A DNA stretch of 64,000 bases from NCBI RefSeq assembly GCF_003573545.1, contig NZ_QWET01000003.1:62001-126000 (forward strand), in the 5' to 3' direction. Within the stretch, counting starts at the first letter, position 1, and each line of letters opens with the position of its first letter. Below are positions 17,650 to 27,460 of this stretch, in pieces. The translations under genes and the position numbers were made by a program. The DNA comes from Mariniphaga sediminis. Its GTDB lineage: Bacteria; Bacteroidota; Bacteroidia; Bacteroidales; Prolixibacteraceae. The notes below the pieces were generated by a model. The model was given only the letters and a program-made list of their open reading frames with translations. It made no database searches and was not told the DNA's origin.

Positions 17650-18942
17650 CTACTTCAATTTTTTCATTGCCATATAACTGGCCTCCACCGTTTTTTGAAT
17701 GTCTTCTTTGGTGTGTGCTCCTGAAACAAATCCGGCTTCGTATTGCGATGGCGCCAGGTAAATGCCACTTTCGAGCGACATTCTGAAATATTCAGCAAAC
17801 AAGGCAGTGTTGCATTTTTTTACATCGGCAAATGACTTTACACTTTTTTCGTCGGTAAAAAACAACGTAAACATGGAACCAACCCGGTTGATTACGCCAT
17901 TGAACTGGAGTTCATTTAGGTTGTTTTGTAGCCCTTCTTCCAGCAAAGCAGCGGTTTCTTCCAGTTTATCATAAAAACGTGTCATTTCATTGAGCAGTTT
18001 GAGGGTGGTAATGCCGGCAGCCATGGCCAGTGGATTACCCGACAATGTTCCGGCCTGGTACACCGGCCCTTTGGGCGCCAGGGAATCCATAATTTTTTGT
18101 TTCCCTCCGTAAGCACCAACGGGGAGCCCTCCTCCGATGATTTTTCCGAATGTGGTTAAGTCAGGCGTGATGCCAAGTAACTCTTGTGCACCGCCTTTTC
18201 CTAACCGGAAACCGGTCATTACCTCGTCGAAGATGAGGACAGTATTATTTTCATCACACAATTTGCGGAGTCCTGTAATAAATTCTTTTTCAGGAATTAT
18301 AACTCCCATGTTTCCTGTAATTGGTTCGAGAATTACAGCGGCAATCTGGTTTTTATATTTTTCGAAAAGCCGTTCTACTGAAACGAGGTCATTAAATTGT
18401 GCGCTTAACGTATCGCGGGCAGTTCCCTCGGTAACACCGGGCGTATTGGGCGTTCCAAAGGTTAGGGCCCCTGAGCCGGCCTGAATCAGAAAACTGTCGT
18501 TGTGGCCATGGTAGCATCCTTCAAACTTAACCACCAGGTTTCGGCCGGTGTACCCCCGAGCAAGGCGCAATGCGCTCATGGTAGCTTCGGTTCCCGAGTT
18601 AACCATCCGCACCATATCAATAGAAGGCACCAGCTTTTTTATAAGTTGTGCCATTTCGGTTTCGGTTTCGGTTGGCGCTCCAAAGCTGGCACCCAAGGCA
18701 GCTGTTTGCTGAATGGCTTCAACCACCTGGGGATGAGCATGACCTAAAATCATTGGACCCCACGAACCCACGTAGTCGATGTATTCATTTCCGTCAATAT
18801 CGGTAACTTTGGAGCCTTCGGCTTTGGCGATAAACGGTGGATTTCCGCCTACACTGCCAAATGATCGTACGGGTGAATTTACCCCGCCGGGAATATGTTT
18901 TTGTGCTTCCTGAAAGGCTGCAATGCTTTTTGTAAGATTCAT
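17650..18942 (-). CDS. hemL: Glutamate-1-semialdehyde 2,1-aminomutase
   Basis: A 430-residue PLP enzyme that converts glutamate-1-semialdehyde to 5-aminolevulinate. Seen: N-terminal [13 protein letters not shown], the substrate loop [30 protein letters not shown], and the PLP-lysine segment [17 protein letters not shown]. With hemA in the same operon it shows that this organism makes 5-aminolevulinate by the C5 route from glutamyl-tRNA. It sits between hemB (38 bp upstream) and hemE (52 bp downstream). Confidence 0.97.
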   Translation of the reverse strand: MNLTKSIAAFQEAQKHIPGGVNSPVRSFGSVGGNPPFIAKAEGSKVTDIDGNEYIDYVGSWGPMILGHAHPQVVEAIQQTAALGASFGAPTETETEMAQLIKKLVPSIDMVRMVNSGTEATMSALRLARGYTGRNLVVKFEGCYHGHNDSFLIQAGSGALTFGTPNTPGVTEGTARDTLSAQFNDLVSVERLFEKYKNQIAAVILEPITGNMGVIIPEKEFITGLRKLCDENNTVLIFDEVMTGFRLGKGGAQELLGITPDLTTFGKIIGGGLPVGAYGGKQKIMDSLAPKGPVYQAGTLSGNPLAMAAGITTLKLLNEMTRFYDKLEETAALLEEGLQNNLNELQFNGVINRVGSMFTLFFTDEKSVKSFADVKKCNTALFAEYFRMSLESGIYLAPSQYEAGFVSGAHTKEDIQKTVEASYMAMKKLK

Positions 18943-18980
18943 TTTGTTAACTGTTTTTTAAGTAACTCATGAGTTACCTG

Positions 18981-19949
18981 CTACAAATCCTGAATAATTT
19001 CCTGTGTGTGATACGAAATAATGATGTCGGCGCCGGCGCGTTTCAGTCCGGTGAGTAGCTCGTGTACAATGCGTTTTTCATCGATCCAGCCTTTGGCGGC
19101 AGCGGCTTTCACCATGGCAAATTCGCCGCTTACGTTATAGGCAGCCACGGGCATATTGAATGTGTTTTTTACCCGGAAGATGATATCCATGTAGTTTAGG
19201 GCAGGTTTTACCATCACAATATCAGCGCCCTCTTCGATGTCGAGCTCTACTTCGCGCAGGGCTTCATCGCCATTGGCCGGATCCATCTGGTATGTTTTAC
19301 GATCTCCAAACTGTGGGGCGCTTTCGGCTGCCTCACGGAACGGTCCGTAAAATGCCGAGGCATATTTGGCTGAATAGGCCATAATGGGCAAATTGTAAAA
19401 GCCTTTTTCGTCGAGTGCTGCACGAATAGCCTGCACCCGGCCGTCCATCATGTCGCTCGGCGCTACCATATCCACGCCGGCCTCTGCCAGCGAAACCGAT
19501 TGTTTGGCCAGCGTCTCAAGGGTGAAGTCGTTGTGCACATCGCCGTTCACAATAGTTCCGCAATGCCCATGGGTGGTATATTCACAGTTACAGATGTCTG
19601 CCACGAGAAACAGGTTGGGAACTTCCTTTTTCAGGGCCTGAACAGCCTGTTGTACAATTCCGTTGTGCTGGCAGGCAACCTCTCCGGTTTCGTCTTTCTG
19701 CTCAGGTATTCCAAAAAGAAGTACTGTTTGCACCCCTTTGTCGAATAACTCCTTGCCCTTTTCCACCAGCTTGTCAACCGAAAGTTGAGCGTTGCCCGGC
19801 ATCGAAGAAATGGGGTTTTCAACTCCTTTCCCCGGGCAAACAAACAGGGGCATCATCAGGTCGTTTCGCGTTAGGGTGGTTTCACGTATCAGGTTGCGAA
19901 TAACTTCCGTTTGGCGCAACCGGCGAAGTCTTGTTACTGGAAATGTCAT
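18981..19949 (-). CDS. hemB: Delta-aminolevulinic acid dehydratase (porphobilinogen synthase)
   Basis: A 322-residue HemB, which condenses two 5-aminolevulinate molecules to porphobilinogen. The cysteine cluster [14 protein letters not shown] at about 120-133 is the active-site zinc-binding type. The two Schiff-base lysines lie in [16 protein letters not shown] and VKPALNYMD. It begins 2 bp after the hemD stop and is followed by hemL. Confidence 0.97.
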   Translation of the reverse strand: MTFPVTRLRRLRQTEVIRNLIRETTLTRNDLMMPLFVCPGKGVENPISSMPGNAQLSVDKLVEKGKELFDKGVQTVLLFGIPEQKDETGEVACQHNGIVQQAVQALKKEVPNLFLVADICNCEYTTHGHCGTIVNGDVHNDFTLETLAKQSVSLAEAGVDMVAPSDMMDGRVQAIRAALDEKGFYNLPIMAYSAKYASAFYGPFREAAESAPQFGDRKTYQMDPANGDEALREVELDIEEGADIVMVKPALNYMDIIFRVKNTFNMPVAAYNVSGEFAMVKAAAAKGWIDEKRIVHELLTGLKRAGADIIISYHTQEIIQDL

Positions 19950-19951
19950 GG

Positions 19952-20743
19952 TTATGTCTTTTTTATGTTTTTTGAAATATAATAATTTAAAATGGATTCA
20001 ACGATTCCTGAAGAAGAACTGTTTTGTGCCACCGCCAACGGATGATAACCGCTTTCCCTGGCTGCATGGGCAGTAATTTCACCAATACAGGCCAGGCGAA
20101 TTTTTTGAGTGCTCAGTCCCGGAAACAGTTTCAGAAAATTGTAAATTCCCGAAGGACTGGTAAAAATGATCATGTCGTATTTGTCTTTTTCAATTCGATC
20201 GACCACTTCGGGATCCATCTTTTCAGGCATTTCTGTCTGGTAAATATCTATTCTGGTACAATCGGCCCATTCGCTTAAATGATCCTGGATAACCGTGCGG
20301 GCCAGATTTCCAAGGGGCAACAATATTTTGGGTTTTGTTCCGGTTGTTTTGATGTGCCGGGCAAATGGCTCCGAGAAATCTTCGGCTGTAGAACCCGGGT
20401 TTATGAACGCTGCCCGGTATCCGAATTTTTCCAGTGTTTTTTTTGTTTTTTCCCCAATTACAGCGATTTGCAGTTCTTCCGGTAGTTTACTATTCCCCTT
20501 TACTTTCTGCAACATTTCAAAAAAATAACTGACGCCGTTAGAGCTGGTTAAAACCATCCATTGAAATTTTTCCAGCTCCAAAAATGTTTTTTCTTCCTCA
20601 CCGGTTAAAGCCAGCGCTTTGATTTCGATGAGAGGAAATTCCAACAATGTCGCTCCTAAGTCTGTCAACAGACTATTTAATTCACCGGAAGCGCCTTTGG
20701 GACGGGTTGAAATGAATACCTTATTTTGGAGATGTTGGCTCAT
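19952..20743 (-). CDS. hemD: Uroporphyrinogen-III synthase
   Basis: A 263-residue HemD-family protein that closes hydroxymethylbilane to uroporphyrinogen III. The family is weakly conserved; recognisable are the N-terminal [40 protein letters not shown], and the C-terminal [14 protein letters not shown] with [16 protein letters not shown]. The start overlaps the hemC stop by 4 bp (ATGA) and hemB follows after 2 bp, so placement in the heme operon supports the call. Confidence 0.92.
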   Translation of the reverse strand: MSQHLQNKVFISTRPKGASGELNSLLTDLGATLLEFPLIEIKALALTGEEEKTFLELEKFQWMVLTSSNGVSYFFEMLQKVKGNSKLPEELQIAVIGEKTKKTLEKFGYRAAFINPGSTAEDFSEPFARHIKTTGTKPKILLPLGNLARTVIQDHLSEWADCTRIDIYQTEMPEKMDPEVVDRIEKDKYDMIIFTSPSGIYNFLKLFPGLSTQKIRLACIGEITAHAARESGYHPLAVAQNSSSSGIVESILNYYISKNIKKT

Positions 20744-21669
20744 GAAGTTCTGATTGCCTCTATCATTTTTGCCGCGCCTCGTGCAATGAGTTTTTGGGCC
20801 AGCCTTTCGCCAACAACAGCTGGATTAACCGCGGATCCGGTTTCTGTATCCGACAGGTAAGAGGTGCCGTCTAAGGAAGCAACAAAACCGGTTAGTGAAA
20901 GATGCTCCCCGTCGAATTGTGAGTAGCATCCTACCGGCACCTGACATCCTCCCTCAACGGCATGAAGAAATCCGCGTTCAGCTTCCGCGGCATCCCAGGT
21001 AGCGGCATGGTTGATCCCTTTCAGAAGTTCATCGGTGACTGTGTCGCCAGTCCTCGATTCGATGGCAATAATTCCCTGACTGGTAGCCGGAATAATGATT
21101 TCAGGCTGAATGATTTCGGTGATATACTTTTCAAGGCCAAGCCGCTGAAACCCGGTTGCGGCCATGATCATTGCGTCGCAGTAACCCTCTTCCATTTTTC
21201 GCAGACGGGTGTTTACATTTCCCCGGATATCGATAATCCGGAAGTTTTTGTTGTACCTGAGCAGGCTTGCTTTCCTGCGCAGGCTCGAAGTAGCAATTAT
21301 GTCGTTTCCTGTCAGTTCATCTAACGTGCGACCGTCTTTGCAAACCAGGGCATCCCGGAATTCCCCCCGTTCGAGAACCGCCCCCAGTTTCAATCCTTCG
21401 GGAAGTGAAGTGGGAAGATCTTTGAGGCTGTGCACGGCCATATCTATTTTGCCATCAAGCAGATCCTTTTCAATTTCTTTGGTAAAAACTCCTTTGTCGC
21501 CAATTTTTGAAAGGGCAACATCCAGAATTTTATCTCCTTTGGTTTTGATGATTACAATTTCAACATCGGTTTCAGGGAACTTTTCCAGCAATTTTTTCCG
21601 GGTTAGTTCGGCCTGGAAAAGGGCAAGCTGGCTACCCCTTGTTCCAATTCTGACGGTTTTTTTATTCAT
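20740..21669 (-). CDS. hemC: Hydroxymethylbilane synthase (porphobilinogen deaminase)
   Basis: A 309-residue HemC, which polymerises four porphobilinogens. Seen: N-terminal RIGTRGSQLALFQAEL, VHSLKDLPTSLPEGL, TSSLRRKASLLRYN, DIRGNVNTRLRKME, and the dipyrromethane-cofactor cysteine in AVEGGCQVPVGCY. It lies 3 bp after hemA and overlaps hemD by 4 bp. Confidence 0.97.
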   Translation of the reverse strand: MNKKTVRIGTRGSQLALFQAELTRKKLLEKFPETDVEIVIIKTKGDKILDVALSKIGDKGVFTKEIEKDLLDGKIDMAVHSLKDLPTSLPEGLKLGAVLERGEFRDALVCKDGRTLDELTGNDIIATSSLRRKASLLRYNKNFRIIDIRGNVNTRLRKMEEGYCDAMIMAATGFQRLGLEKYITEIIQPEIIIPATSQGIIAIESRTGDTVTDELLKGINHAATWDAAEAERGFLHAVEGGCQVPVGCYSQFDGEHLSLTGFVASLDGTSYLSDTETGSAVNPAVVGERLAQKLIARGAAKMIEAIRTS

Positions 21670-21672
21670 TTT

Positions 21673-22932
21673 TTATTCGTTGCCAATACTGAACAATTCA
21701 TTAACTAATTTCAAAGATTCGGTTCTTTTGCCGTTGGAGGTCATTTCTTTCAGGTTTTTAATGAACAGTCGCGTATATTTTTGAGTGAGGTGATTTGAAA
21801 ACTCTTTGATGGCATGCTGCGTTTCTTCTGAATTAATATTGTTATAAAGCGATAACTCTTCTTTGGTCACTTTCAGCATATTGTAGGTAATGGCCTTAAT
21901 GGCGGGCCGTAAAGAACGACTGGCCAGCCACTCGCTGAATTCTGCCACAATTTCGTTGATGATTTCGTTGGCCGCATCGATACTGCCTTTTCTTTTTTCC
22001 ATGTTGGCGTTTACAATTTCCTGTAAATCGTCAATGGTAAACAGCCGGGCAGCCTCCAGTCCCTCAACATTTTCCTCTATATTCCGGGGCACAGAAATGT
22101 CGATATAAACCTGGCTGCCACCTTTCCTTTCAGTCAGGGCCTGTTCAATCATAGTGCGGGTAACCAATGATACTTTTGACCCGGTGGCCACAATAACAAT
22201 ATCGTACAGGTACAGGTGGCTCGGTACCTGGTCAAAAGGCAGGACGGTGCAATGGTGTCTTTCGGCCAGTTTCCGGGCTTTTTCTTCGGTCCGGTTGGTA
22301 ACGGTGATTTTTGTGATGCCGTTTTTGTACAGGTTTTGTAAAACCAGGCCTCCGGTTTCACCGGCGCCAATCATTAAAACTTTTTTTGCCGCAAGGTCTT
22401 CAAACAAAGCAGAACATTTCTGAACTGCAGCGCTGCTTACCGAAGTAGCGCCCATTTTTATCCGGGTTTCGGTGCGCACACGTTTCCCTGCCTCAAACGA
22501 TTTTTGAAACAACCGCATTAAAACCGCATCGGTCAGTGCCGCTTCGGTGCAAAACAAGTAGGCCTCTTTAATTTGCCCGATGATCTGGTCTTCGCCAATA
22601 ATCATAGAGTCGATGCCTGAAGCCACTTCAAACAGATGTTTTACAGCGTCATCGTTTTCATAGCTGTAAAAAGAGTGCCAGTATTTGTTTTCAATTCCTT
22701 TGAAATGTTTCAATGTTTTGTACACCAGCTTTGCCGCCAGCTGAAAATCGTACTTGTCCTGCGAAAAGTAAATTTCGGTCCGGTTGCATGTGGACAAAAC
22801 CACAATGTCTGAAATTTCGGTTTCTTTTTGCAACAGTTCCGAGAAAGGAATAATTTCTTCTTTCGATAAAGAGAATTGTTCCCTCACTTCAACGGGCGAC
22901 GTTTTATAACTAATCCCTGTCAGGCCAATCAT
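21673..22932 (-). CDS. hemA: Glutamyl-tRNA reductase
   Basis: A 419-residue NADPH-dependent glutamyl-tRNA reductase, the first committed and usually regulated step of the C5 heme pathway. Seen: N-terminal GISYKTSPVEVREQFS, the catalytic-cysteine motif STCNRTEIY at about 47-55, GEDQIIGQIKEAY, the nucleotide-binding VLMIGAGETGGLV, and the C-terminal helical dimerisation region. It is the first gene of the hem run. The upstream sequence has a TATCTTTA near-match to the -7 element, one base off. Confidence 0.97.
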   Translation of the reverse strand: MIGLTGISYKTSPVEVREQFSLSKEEIIPFSELLQKETEISDIVVLSTCNRTEIYFSQDKYDFQLAAKLVYKTLKHFKGIENKYWHSFYSYENDDAVKHLFEVASGIDSMIIGEDQIIGQIKEAYLFCTEAALTDAVLMRLFQKSFEAGKRVRTETRIKMGATSVSSAAVQKCSALFEDLAAKKVLMIGAGETGGLVLQNLYKNGITKITVTNRTEEKARKLAERHHCTVLPFDQVPSHLYLYDIVIVATGSKVSLVTRTMIEQALTERKGGSQVYIDISVPRNIEENVEGLEAARLFTIDDLQEIVNANMEKRKGSIDAANEIINEIVAEFSEWLASRSLRPAIKAITYNMLKVTKEELSLYNNINSEETQHAIKEFSNHLTQKYTRLFIKNLKEMTSNGKRTESLKLVNELFSIGNE

Positions 22933-23024
22933 AATTTTGTTTTTCGAATAAAAAAATCACTAATGAAATTAAAGATAACAGGAGTGCAATGTGTTGATAC
23001 ATACCTGTCAGGCAGTTTCCTTGT

Positions 23025-23397
23025 TTAATCCTGCCGGGTTGAAATGAATTTATAATGAAGTGGGAGGCGGACGGCCAAAAAGAGCAGGGTGAAAGCAGTT
23101 ATTCCATTTTTTAAAACAGAAATAGCTTGTATGCTGTAGTTTCTTTTTAAAGACAAGAAATTCATTAGTACCGGGAGAGAAAAAATCTGCATTGCTTTGG
23201 TAATGAAAGTTTGAAAAATATCCGGTAGCAGATTCAACGTAAGTTTTTCCGGTAGCAGATTCAATGAAGATATTGTGTTCATCCCATTGAATTTCACCTG
23301 CAGAAGCTTTGTTTACACCAAAAAGCAGGAAAAAGGCATAAAACATCACAAATGCGATGTAGGGAATATGTGTGGTAAAAATGCCTATTGTAAACAT
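23025..23397 (-). pseudogene. Small two-helix membrane protein gene, probably frameshifted
   Basis: The first 83 or so codons from the ATG at 23395-23397 encode a hydrophobic N-terminal helix (about 10-30) and a soluble stretch ending GTNEFLVF. That frame then turns into an unlikely Cys/Phe/Pro-rich tail. In the next frame, from a run of five A residues on the minus strand (23144-23148), the sequence continues naturally as RNYSIQAISVLK followed by a second hydrophobic helix and a basic end, stopping at 23025. Joined, they give about 123 residues. I do not recognise the family. It lies just upstream of hemA on the same strand. The shift may be real or a sequencing error. Confidence 0.5.
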
Positions 23398-23739
23398 TCT
23401 GCTTTTTTTGTTTCTGTCAGTTTGCTAAAGTATAAAAAATAAGTCGGAAAATTGTTTAATGTTTTTGTGTTTAAAAGAGAGTTTGTGTAAACATCAACCG
23501 GGTGGTTGAGATATGTCAACGGGTTGTTCAGGTGTTTCCACGAAAAAAATCAAACGTTCAGATAAGAAGGAGTATTGGAACCCGGTCGGGCAAAAATCGG
23601 GAAATGTACCTTCAGTATATGTAATTTCAAGTTCTGTCTGTTTTCGGACCTCTTTTGGCCGAATGGAAGGTTGTAATTTTCGGCTCATTCTTAATTTTAA
23701 ATTTATCTTTGTCTTCATTCCAAACTTAAATAACTAAAA
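23398..23739. other. Intergenic region before the amidohydrolase gene
   Basis: No convincing gene in about 340 bp. It holds a small perfect hairpin, TCAACC-GGGT-GGTTGA, at 23494-23509, followed by a related sequence at 23517-23530, and the -7 element of the amidohydrolase gene near its right end. Short open frames exist on both strands but overlap each other and the promoter. Confidence 0.5.
23704..23711 (+). promoter_or_regulatory. Bacteroidota -7 promoter element (TATCTTTG)
   Basis: A perfect match to TAnnTTTG, 28 bp before the amidohydrolase ATG. No clear -33 TTG box at the usual distance was seen. Confidence 0.6.
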
Positions 23740-25380
23740 ATGAGAAAGGAATGGCTTTTTGTTTTATTCGTTTTGTTGTTAATGAATTCGTGCGTGAATA
23801 GAAAACCAGTTGATTTGATAGTAACGAATGCCACTGTTTACACGGTGGATAATACGTTCTCAAAAGTGGAAAGCTTTGCTGTGGTAAATGGAAAGATTGC
23901 AGCCACCGGAACTGCAACGGATATTTTAGCAAAATATACCTCGGAAAATATACTGGATGCCGATGAAAAATTTGTTTTTCCGGGATTCAACGACGCACAT
24001 TGTCATTTTAACGGCTACGGCGAAAACCTGATGCAGTATGCCGATTTACGGGGAACCTCGGGCCCGGATGAAATTTACCGTGCCATTCGTGCGCACCACG
24101 AAAAGTTTGGAGGAGAATGGTTGCTGGGGCGAAGCTGGGATCAGAACGACTGGCAAGCAGCTGGTTTCCCGGATAAAACCAAACTGGATGAACTCTTTCC
24201 GGAAACACCGGTTTACCTGGTGCGAGTGGACGGCCATGCAGGCTGGTGCAACTCCAAAGCACTGGAACTGGCCGGAATTACTGTCGCAACCAAAGTGGCT
24301 GGCGGTATGGTTGAAATAAAAAATGGCGAACCTACCGGAATTTTAATTGACAATGCTATGGGATTGGTTTCGCGCTTGATTCCTGATAGTAGCCGGGAGC
24401 AACAAAAAAAGGGGCTTTTGGAAGCACAGAAAAGTTGTTTTACAGCCGGGCTTACCTCTGTTACCGACTGTGGCCTGGGTAAAAATACCATTCTGCTCAT
24501 AAAAGAGATGCAAAACGGTGGCGAACTGAAAATGCGCATCAACGCCATGCTGAATCCTACGGAAGAGAATTTTGAGTTTTTTGTGAAGGACGGGCCGGAG
24601 AAAAACGAACGGCTGGTGGTAAACACCATAAAACTTTTTGCCGATGGTGCCCTGGGATCACGGGGAGCGCTGTTACTCAAGGATTATTCCGATGACCCCG
24701 GGAACAGTGGAATTCAAATAGAAGGACAGGAGTATTATGATCGGATTTGTCAATTGGCCTACGACAACCATTTTGCAGTGGCCACCCATGCTATTGGCGA
24801 TAGCGCGAACCGACTGGTATTAAATACGTATGCCCGTTTTTTGAAAGAAAAAAACGATCGGCGCTGGCGCATTGAGCACGCGCAGATTATCGATTCGGAT
24901 GATTTTGAAAAGTTTGCCCGTTATTCCATAGTCCCGTCGGTGCAGGCTACCCACGCTACTTCTGACATGTACTGGGCCGGTGACCGCCTGGGAGAGAAAA
25001 GGCTGAAGAATGGTGCATATGCCTATCAAACCTTGTTGAAGCAGAACGGCTGGCTGCCTAATGGCACCGACTTCCCGGTAGAGCGTATCGAGTCGCTGTT
25101 TACTTTTTATGCGTCGGTTTTTCGTACCGACCCCTCCGGTTGGCCCGAAGGTGGATTTCTGAAAGAGGAAGGACTTTCGCGTGAACAGGCGTTGCGTTCC
25201 ATGACCATCTGGCCGGCAAAAGCTTCGTTTGAAGAAAACGAAAAAGGAAGCCTTGAGCCTGGTAAGTGGGCCGACTTTGTTATCCTTGATACTGATTTAA
25301 TGACGGCCGATCCGCAGGAAATGTTAAAGGCAAAAATCGAAAGTACGTGGATTGCCGGGGAGAAGGTGTTTGGAAATTAA
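23740..25380 (+). CDS. YtcJ-like amidohydrolase lipoprotein
   Basis: A 546-residue metal-dependent hydrolase of the amidohydrolase family 3 (YtcJ-like) group. The N terminus is a lipoprotein signal with lipobox LMNSC (Cys18), so it is predicted to be membrane-anchored outside the cytoplasm. Seen: the beta-domain start VDLIVTNATVYTVDNTFS, the metal ligands FPGFNDAHCHF, ATHAIGDSANR, RIEHAQIID and the late NGTDFPVERIE (catalytic Asp), and a C-terminal GSLEPGKWADFVILD strand typical of the superfamily. Members hydrolyse amide or carbamate bonds; the substrate here cannot be inferred. It is preceded by a perfect -7 element. Confidence 0.9.
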   Translation: MRKEWLFVLFVLLLMNSCVNRKPVDLIVTNATVYTVDNTFSKVESFAVVNGKIAATGTATDILAKYTSENILDADEKFVFPGFNDAHCHFNGYGENLMQYADLRGTSGPDEIYRAIRAHHEKFGGEWLLGRSWDQNDWQAAGFPDKTKLDELFPETPVYLVRVDGHAGWCNSKALELAGITVATKVAGGMVEIKNGEPTGILIDNAMGLVSRLIPDSSREQQKKGLLEAQKSCFTAGLTSVTDCGLGKNTILLIKEMQNGGELKMRINAMLNPTEENFEFFVKDGPEKNERLVVNTIKLFADGALGSRGALLLKDYSDDPGNSGIQIEGQEYYDRICQLAYDNHFAVATHAIGDSANRLVLNTYARFLKEKNDRRWRIEHAQIIDSDDFEKFARYSIVPSVQATHATSDMYWAGDRLGEKRLKNGAYAYQTLLKQNGWLPNGTDFPVERIESLFTFYASVFRTDPSGWPEGGFLKEEGLSREQALRSMTIWPAKASFEENEKGSLEPGKWADFVILDTDLMTADPQEMLKAKIESTWIAGEKVFGN

Positions 25381-25522
25381 CCGGGAGAATTTGACTCCAC
25401 CTGCCTGGTAGTTAACATTCCGGATGTTGTTTCCGTTGTGTTAACGCAGTATGGATAAAAACCCGATATCAGGGATATAAGCAGATTATTTATTTACTTT
25501 GCAGCGTCAAATTTTTGAAGCA

Positions 25523-26362
25523 ATGATGCTGGTAAAAACCAAAAAGGAACTTTTTGAAAAGTTACAGATGCTCCGCGAAAAAGGGAGCATTGGCTTTGTT
25601 CCTACAATGGGTGCGCTGCACCGCGGGCATTTGTCGTTGGTAGATTTCGCTGCAAGGGAGAACCCTGTGGTGGTAGTGAGCATTTTTGTAAATCCTACAC
25701 AGTTTAATGATCCCGACGACCTGAAGCGTTACCCGCGTGACCTGGAGGCCGATCTCGAGTTGCTGAAAACGACCGGCTGTAACCTGGTATTTGCTCCGGA
25801 AGCAGCGGAGATGTATCCGGAACCCGACACCCGGAAATTCGATTTTGGGCACCTGGAACAGGTAATGGAAGGGAAGCACCGTCCCGGACATTTTAACGGC
25901 GTAGCGCAGGTAGTAAGTAAGTTTTTTGAAATAGTGCAACCCGACCGGGCCTACTTTGGGCAGAAGGACTTTCAGCAATTGGCTGTTGTTAAAATGCTTG
26001 TGCGTTTGTTAAACCTGCCGGTTGAAATCGTTGCCTGCCCCATTATCAGGGAAAAGAGCGGGCTGGCCATGAGCTCCCGCAACGAACTGCTTTCTCCGGA
26101 GGAACGCGAAAATGCCTCTCTGATATTTGACATACTAAGTCAGGCAAAAAACCTAACCGGGGAAAAATCCGTAGAAGGACTTGTAAACTGGGTGATTGAG
26201 AACATCAACAAAAACCCGTTTTTAAACGTTGAATATTTTGAGGTTGTTGATAGTGAAAACCTTCAACCAGTGAAAACCTGGGAAGAAAAAGGTGAAAAAA
26301 CAGGGTGCATTGCTGTTCATTGTGGTAAAGTACGATTGATCGACAATATAGTTTTGAACTGA
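25523..26362 (+). CDS. panC: Pantoate--beta-alanine ligase (pantothenate synthetase)
   Basis: A 279-residue PanC, which joins pantoate and beta-alanine with ATP to make pantothenate. Motifs: [16 protein letters not shown] with the HxGH nucleotide site, [27 protein letters not shown], and [17 protein letters not shown] (KMSKS-like region). The ATG at 25523 (MMLVKTKK) is preferred; the in-frame TTG at 25499 lies inside a near-match to the -7 element (TATTTACTTTG), so it is probably upstream of the transcript start. panD follows after 11 bp, so the two form an operon. Confidence 0.96.
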   Translation: MMLVKTKKELFEKLQMLREKGSIGFVPTMGALHRGHLSLVDFAARENPVVVVSIFVNPTQFNDPDDLKRYPRDLEADLELLKTTGCNLVFAPEAAEMYPEPDTRKFDFGHLEQVMEGKHRPGHFNGVAQVVSKFFEIVQPDRAYFGQKDFQQLAVVKMLVRLLNLPVEIVACPIIREKSGLAMSSRNELLSPEERENASLIFDILSQAKNLTGEKSVEGLVNWVIENINKNPFLNVEYFEVVDSENLQPVKTWEEKGEKTGCIAVHCGKVRLIDNIVLN

Positions 26363-26373
26363 AAAACCGTGTT

Positions 26374-26724
26374 ATGCAGATAGAAGTTTGTAAATCGAAA
26401 ATACATAAAGTAACCGTCACCGAAGCCAACCTGCAGTATGTAGGTAGCATTACCATTGATGAAGATTTGATGGATGCCGCCAACATGATTGAGAATGAGA
26501 AGGTACAGGTGGTAAACATTAACAACGGTGAGCGTTTGGAAACATACGTTATTAAAGGCGACCGTGGTTCGGGAACCATTTGTCTGAATGGTCCTGCCGC
26601 CCGGAAAGTGGCTGTTGGCGATGTGGTTATTATTATCTCTTATGCTTTAATGGATTTTGAGGAGGCGAAAAGCTTCAAGCCCTCTATCATTTTTCCCGAC
26701 CTGGAAACCAACAGTCTGGTGTAG
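26374..26724 (+). CDS. panD: Aspartate 1-decarboxylase proenzyme
   Basis: A 116-residue pyruvoyl enzyme that makes beta-alanine from aspartate for PanC. The self-cleavage site is Gly24-Ser25 in YVGSIT, the usual position. [22 protein letters not shown] and the GDVVIIISY strand are typical. It follows panC by 11 bp and converges with the exporter operon, 13 bp away. Confidence 0.97.
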   Translation: MQIEVCKSKIHKVTVTEANLQYVGSITIDEDLMDAANMIENEKVQVVNINNGERLETYVIKGDRGSGTICLNGPAARKVAVGDVVIIISYALMDFEEAKSFKPSIIFPDLETNSLV

Positions 26725-26737
26725 CAGATAGCAATAT

Positions 26738-27457
26738 TTACACGAACTTTTCTCTTTTCTGCAGATTGAAAAGTCCGTAAAGAATAAAAACAACCATCCC
26801 TACTCCCAGGAAAATCCTGTTTTTAGTAACAATTCCCTGCCAGATGATTTCGTTAAAATTATTGGGAATCTGAAACGGGTTCAAAAATACATTCCATTGC
26901 GTACGTTCCACGGCGTCCTGTAAAATAATGAGAGCCACTCCAATCAGCACCATGAGCACCGCCGTTCCGTTTCCGTTTTTTATAATCGTTGAAAACATAA
27001 AAGAGAGAGAGCCCATAAATACAATGGGGTACATGAGTTGGTAGGCCATTTCTGTGATATCTACCTTGTAAAGAAGAATGGAGGCTACTCCCGAAAACAG
27101 TAAGATGATCAGGAAAATCAGGATGTAGATCATGAGTAACCTTACCAGCCATACTTTGTAACGGTAGTTCGGAATGCCAAAGAGGATTTCGAGCATCCGC
27201 GCATCGTCGTCGTTTTGAATGCCGAATACCGAAGGATAAAAAATCAGCAGGATTCCGGGGAAAATAAGCAGGCTGTATACTGTGCCCTCGCTCAGTACAC
27301 CGCGGTTCCAAACTGTTTGAATGGCGAAAAAAAGGAAGAACGCAAAAGCGGCGAGCAGGAACCAGATAAACCGGCCGGCAAAAATAATTTTCAGGTTGTA
27401 CCGTACCATTCTTGCCAGGTTGATAAGACTGTTTTTTATATCGGGATTTCGTTTCAT
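26738..27457 (-). CDS. ABC-2 type permease, last gene of the hybrid exporter operon
   Basis: A 239-residue inner-membrane protein with six predicted helices (about 30-46, 61-79, 103-125, 140-158, 165-182 and 208-226), and the overall pattern of an ABC-2 transporter permease (NDDDARMLEILFGIPNYRYKVWLVRLL between helices 2 and 3 resembles the coupling-helix region). Its start is 3 bp beyond the stop of the RND-ABC fusion gene, so it is probably co-translated. The fused ATPase domain of that neighbour is the obvious energy partner; this pairing is inference. There is no ATPase of its own. Confidence 0.85.
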   Translation of the reverse strand: MKRNPDIKNSLINLARMVRYNLKIIFAGRFIWFLLAAFAFFLFFAIQTVWNRGVLSEGTVYSLLIFPGILLIFYPSVFGIQNDDDARMLEILFGIPNYRYKVWLVRLLMIYILIFLIILLFSGVASILLYKVDITEMAYQLMYPIVFMGSLSFMFSTIIKNGNGTAVLMVLIGVALIILQDAVERTQWNVFLNPFQIPNNFNEIIWQGIVTKNRIFLGVGMVVFILYGLFNLQKREKFV

Positions 27458-27460
27458 TTG

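Noticed and set aside
23494-23737. Overlapping 74-codon open frames on both strands before the amidohydrolase gene
   Set aside because: They overlap each other, and the plus-strand one covers the -7 promoter element at 23704-23711.
25499-25522. TTG as the start of panC
   Set aside because: It lies within a promoter-like -7 sequence, and the family begins at the ATG pair at 25523.
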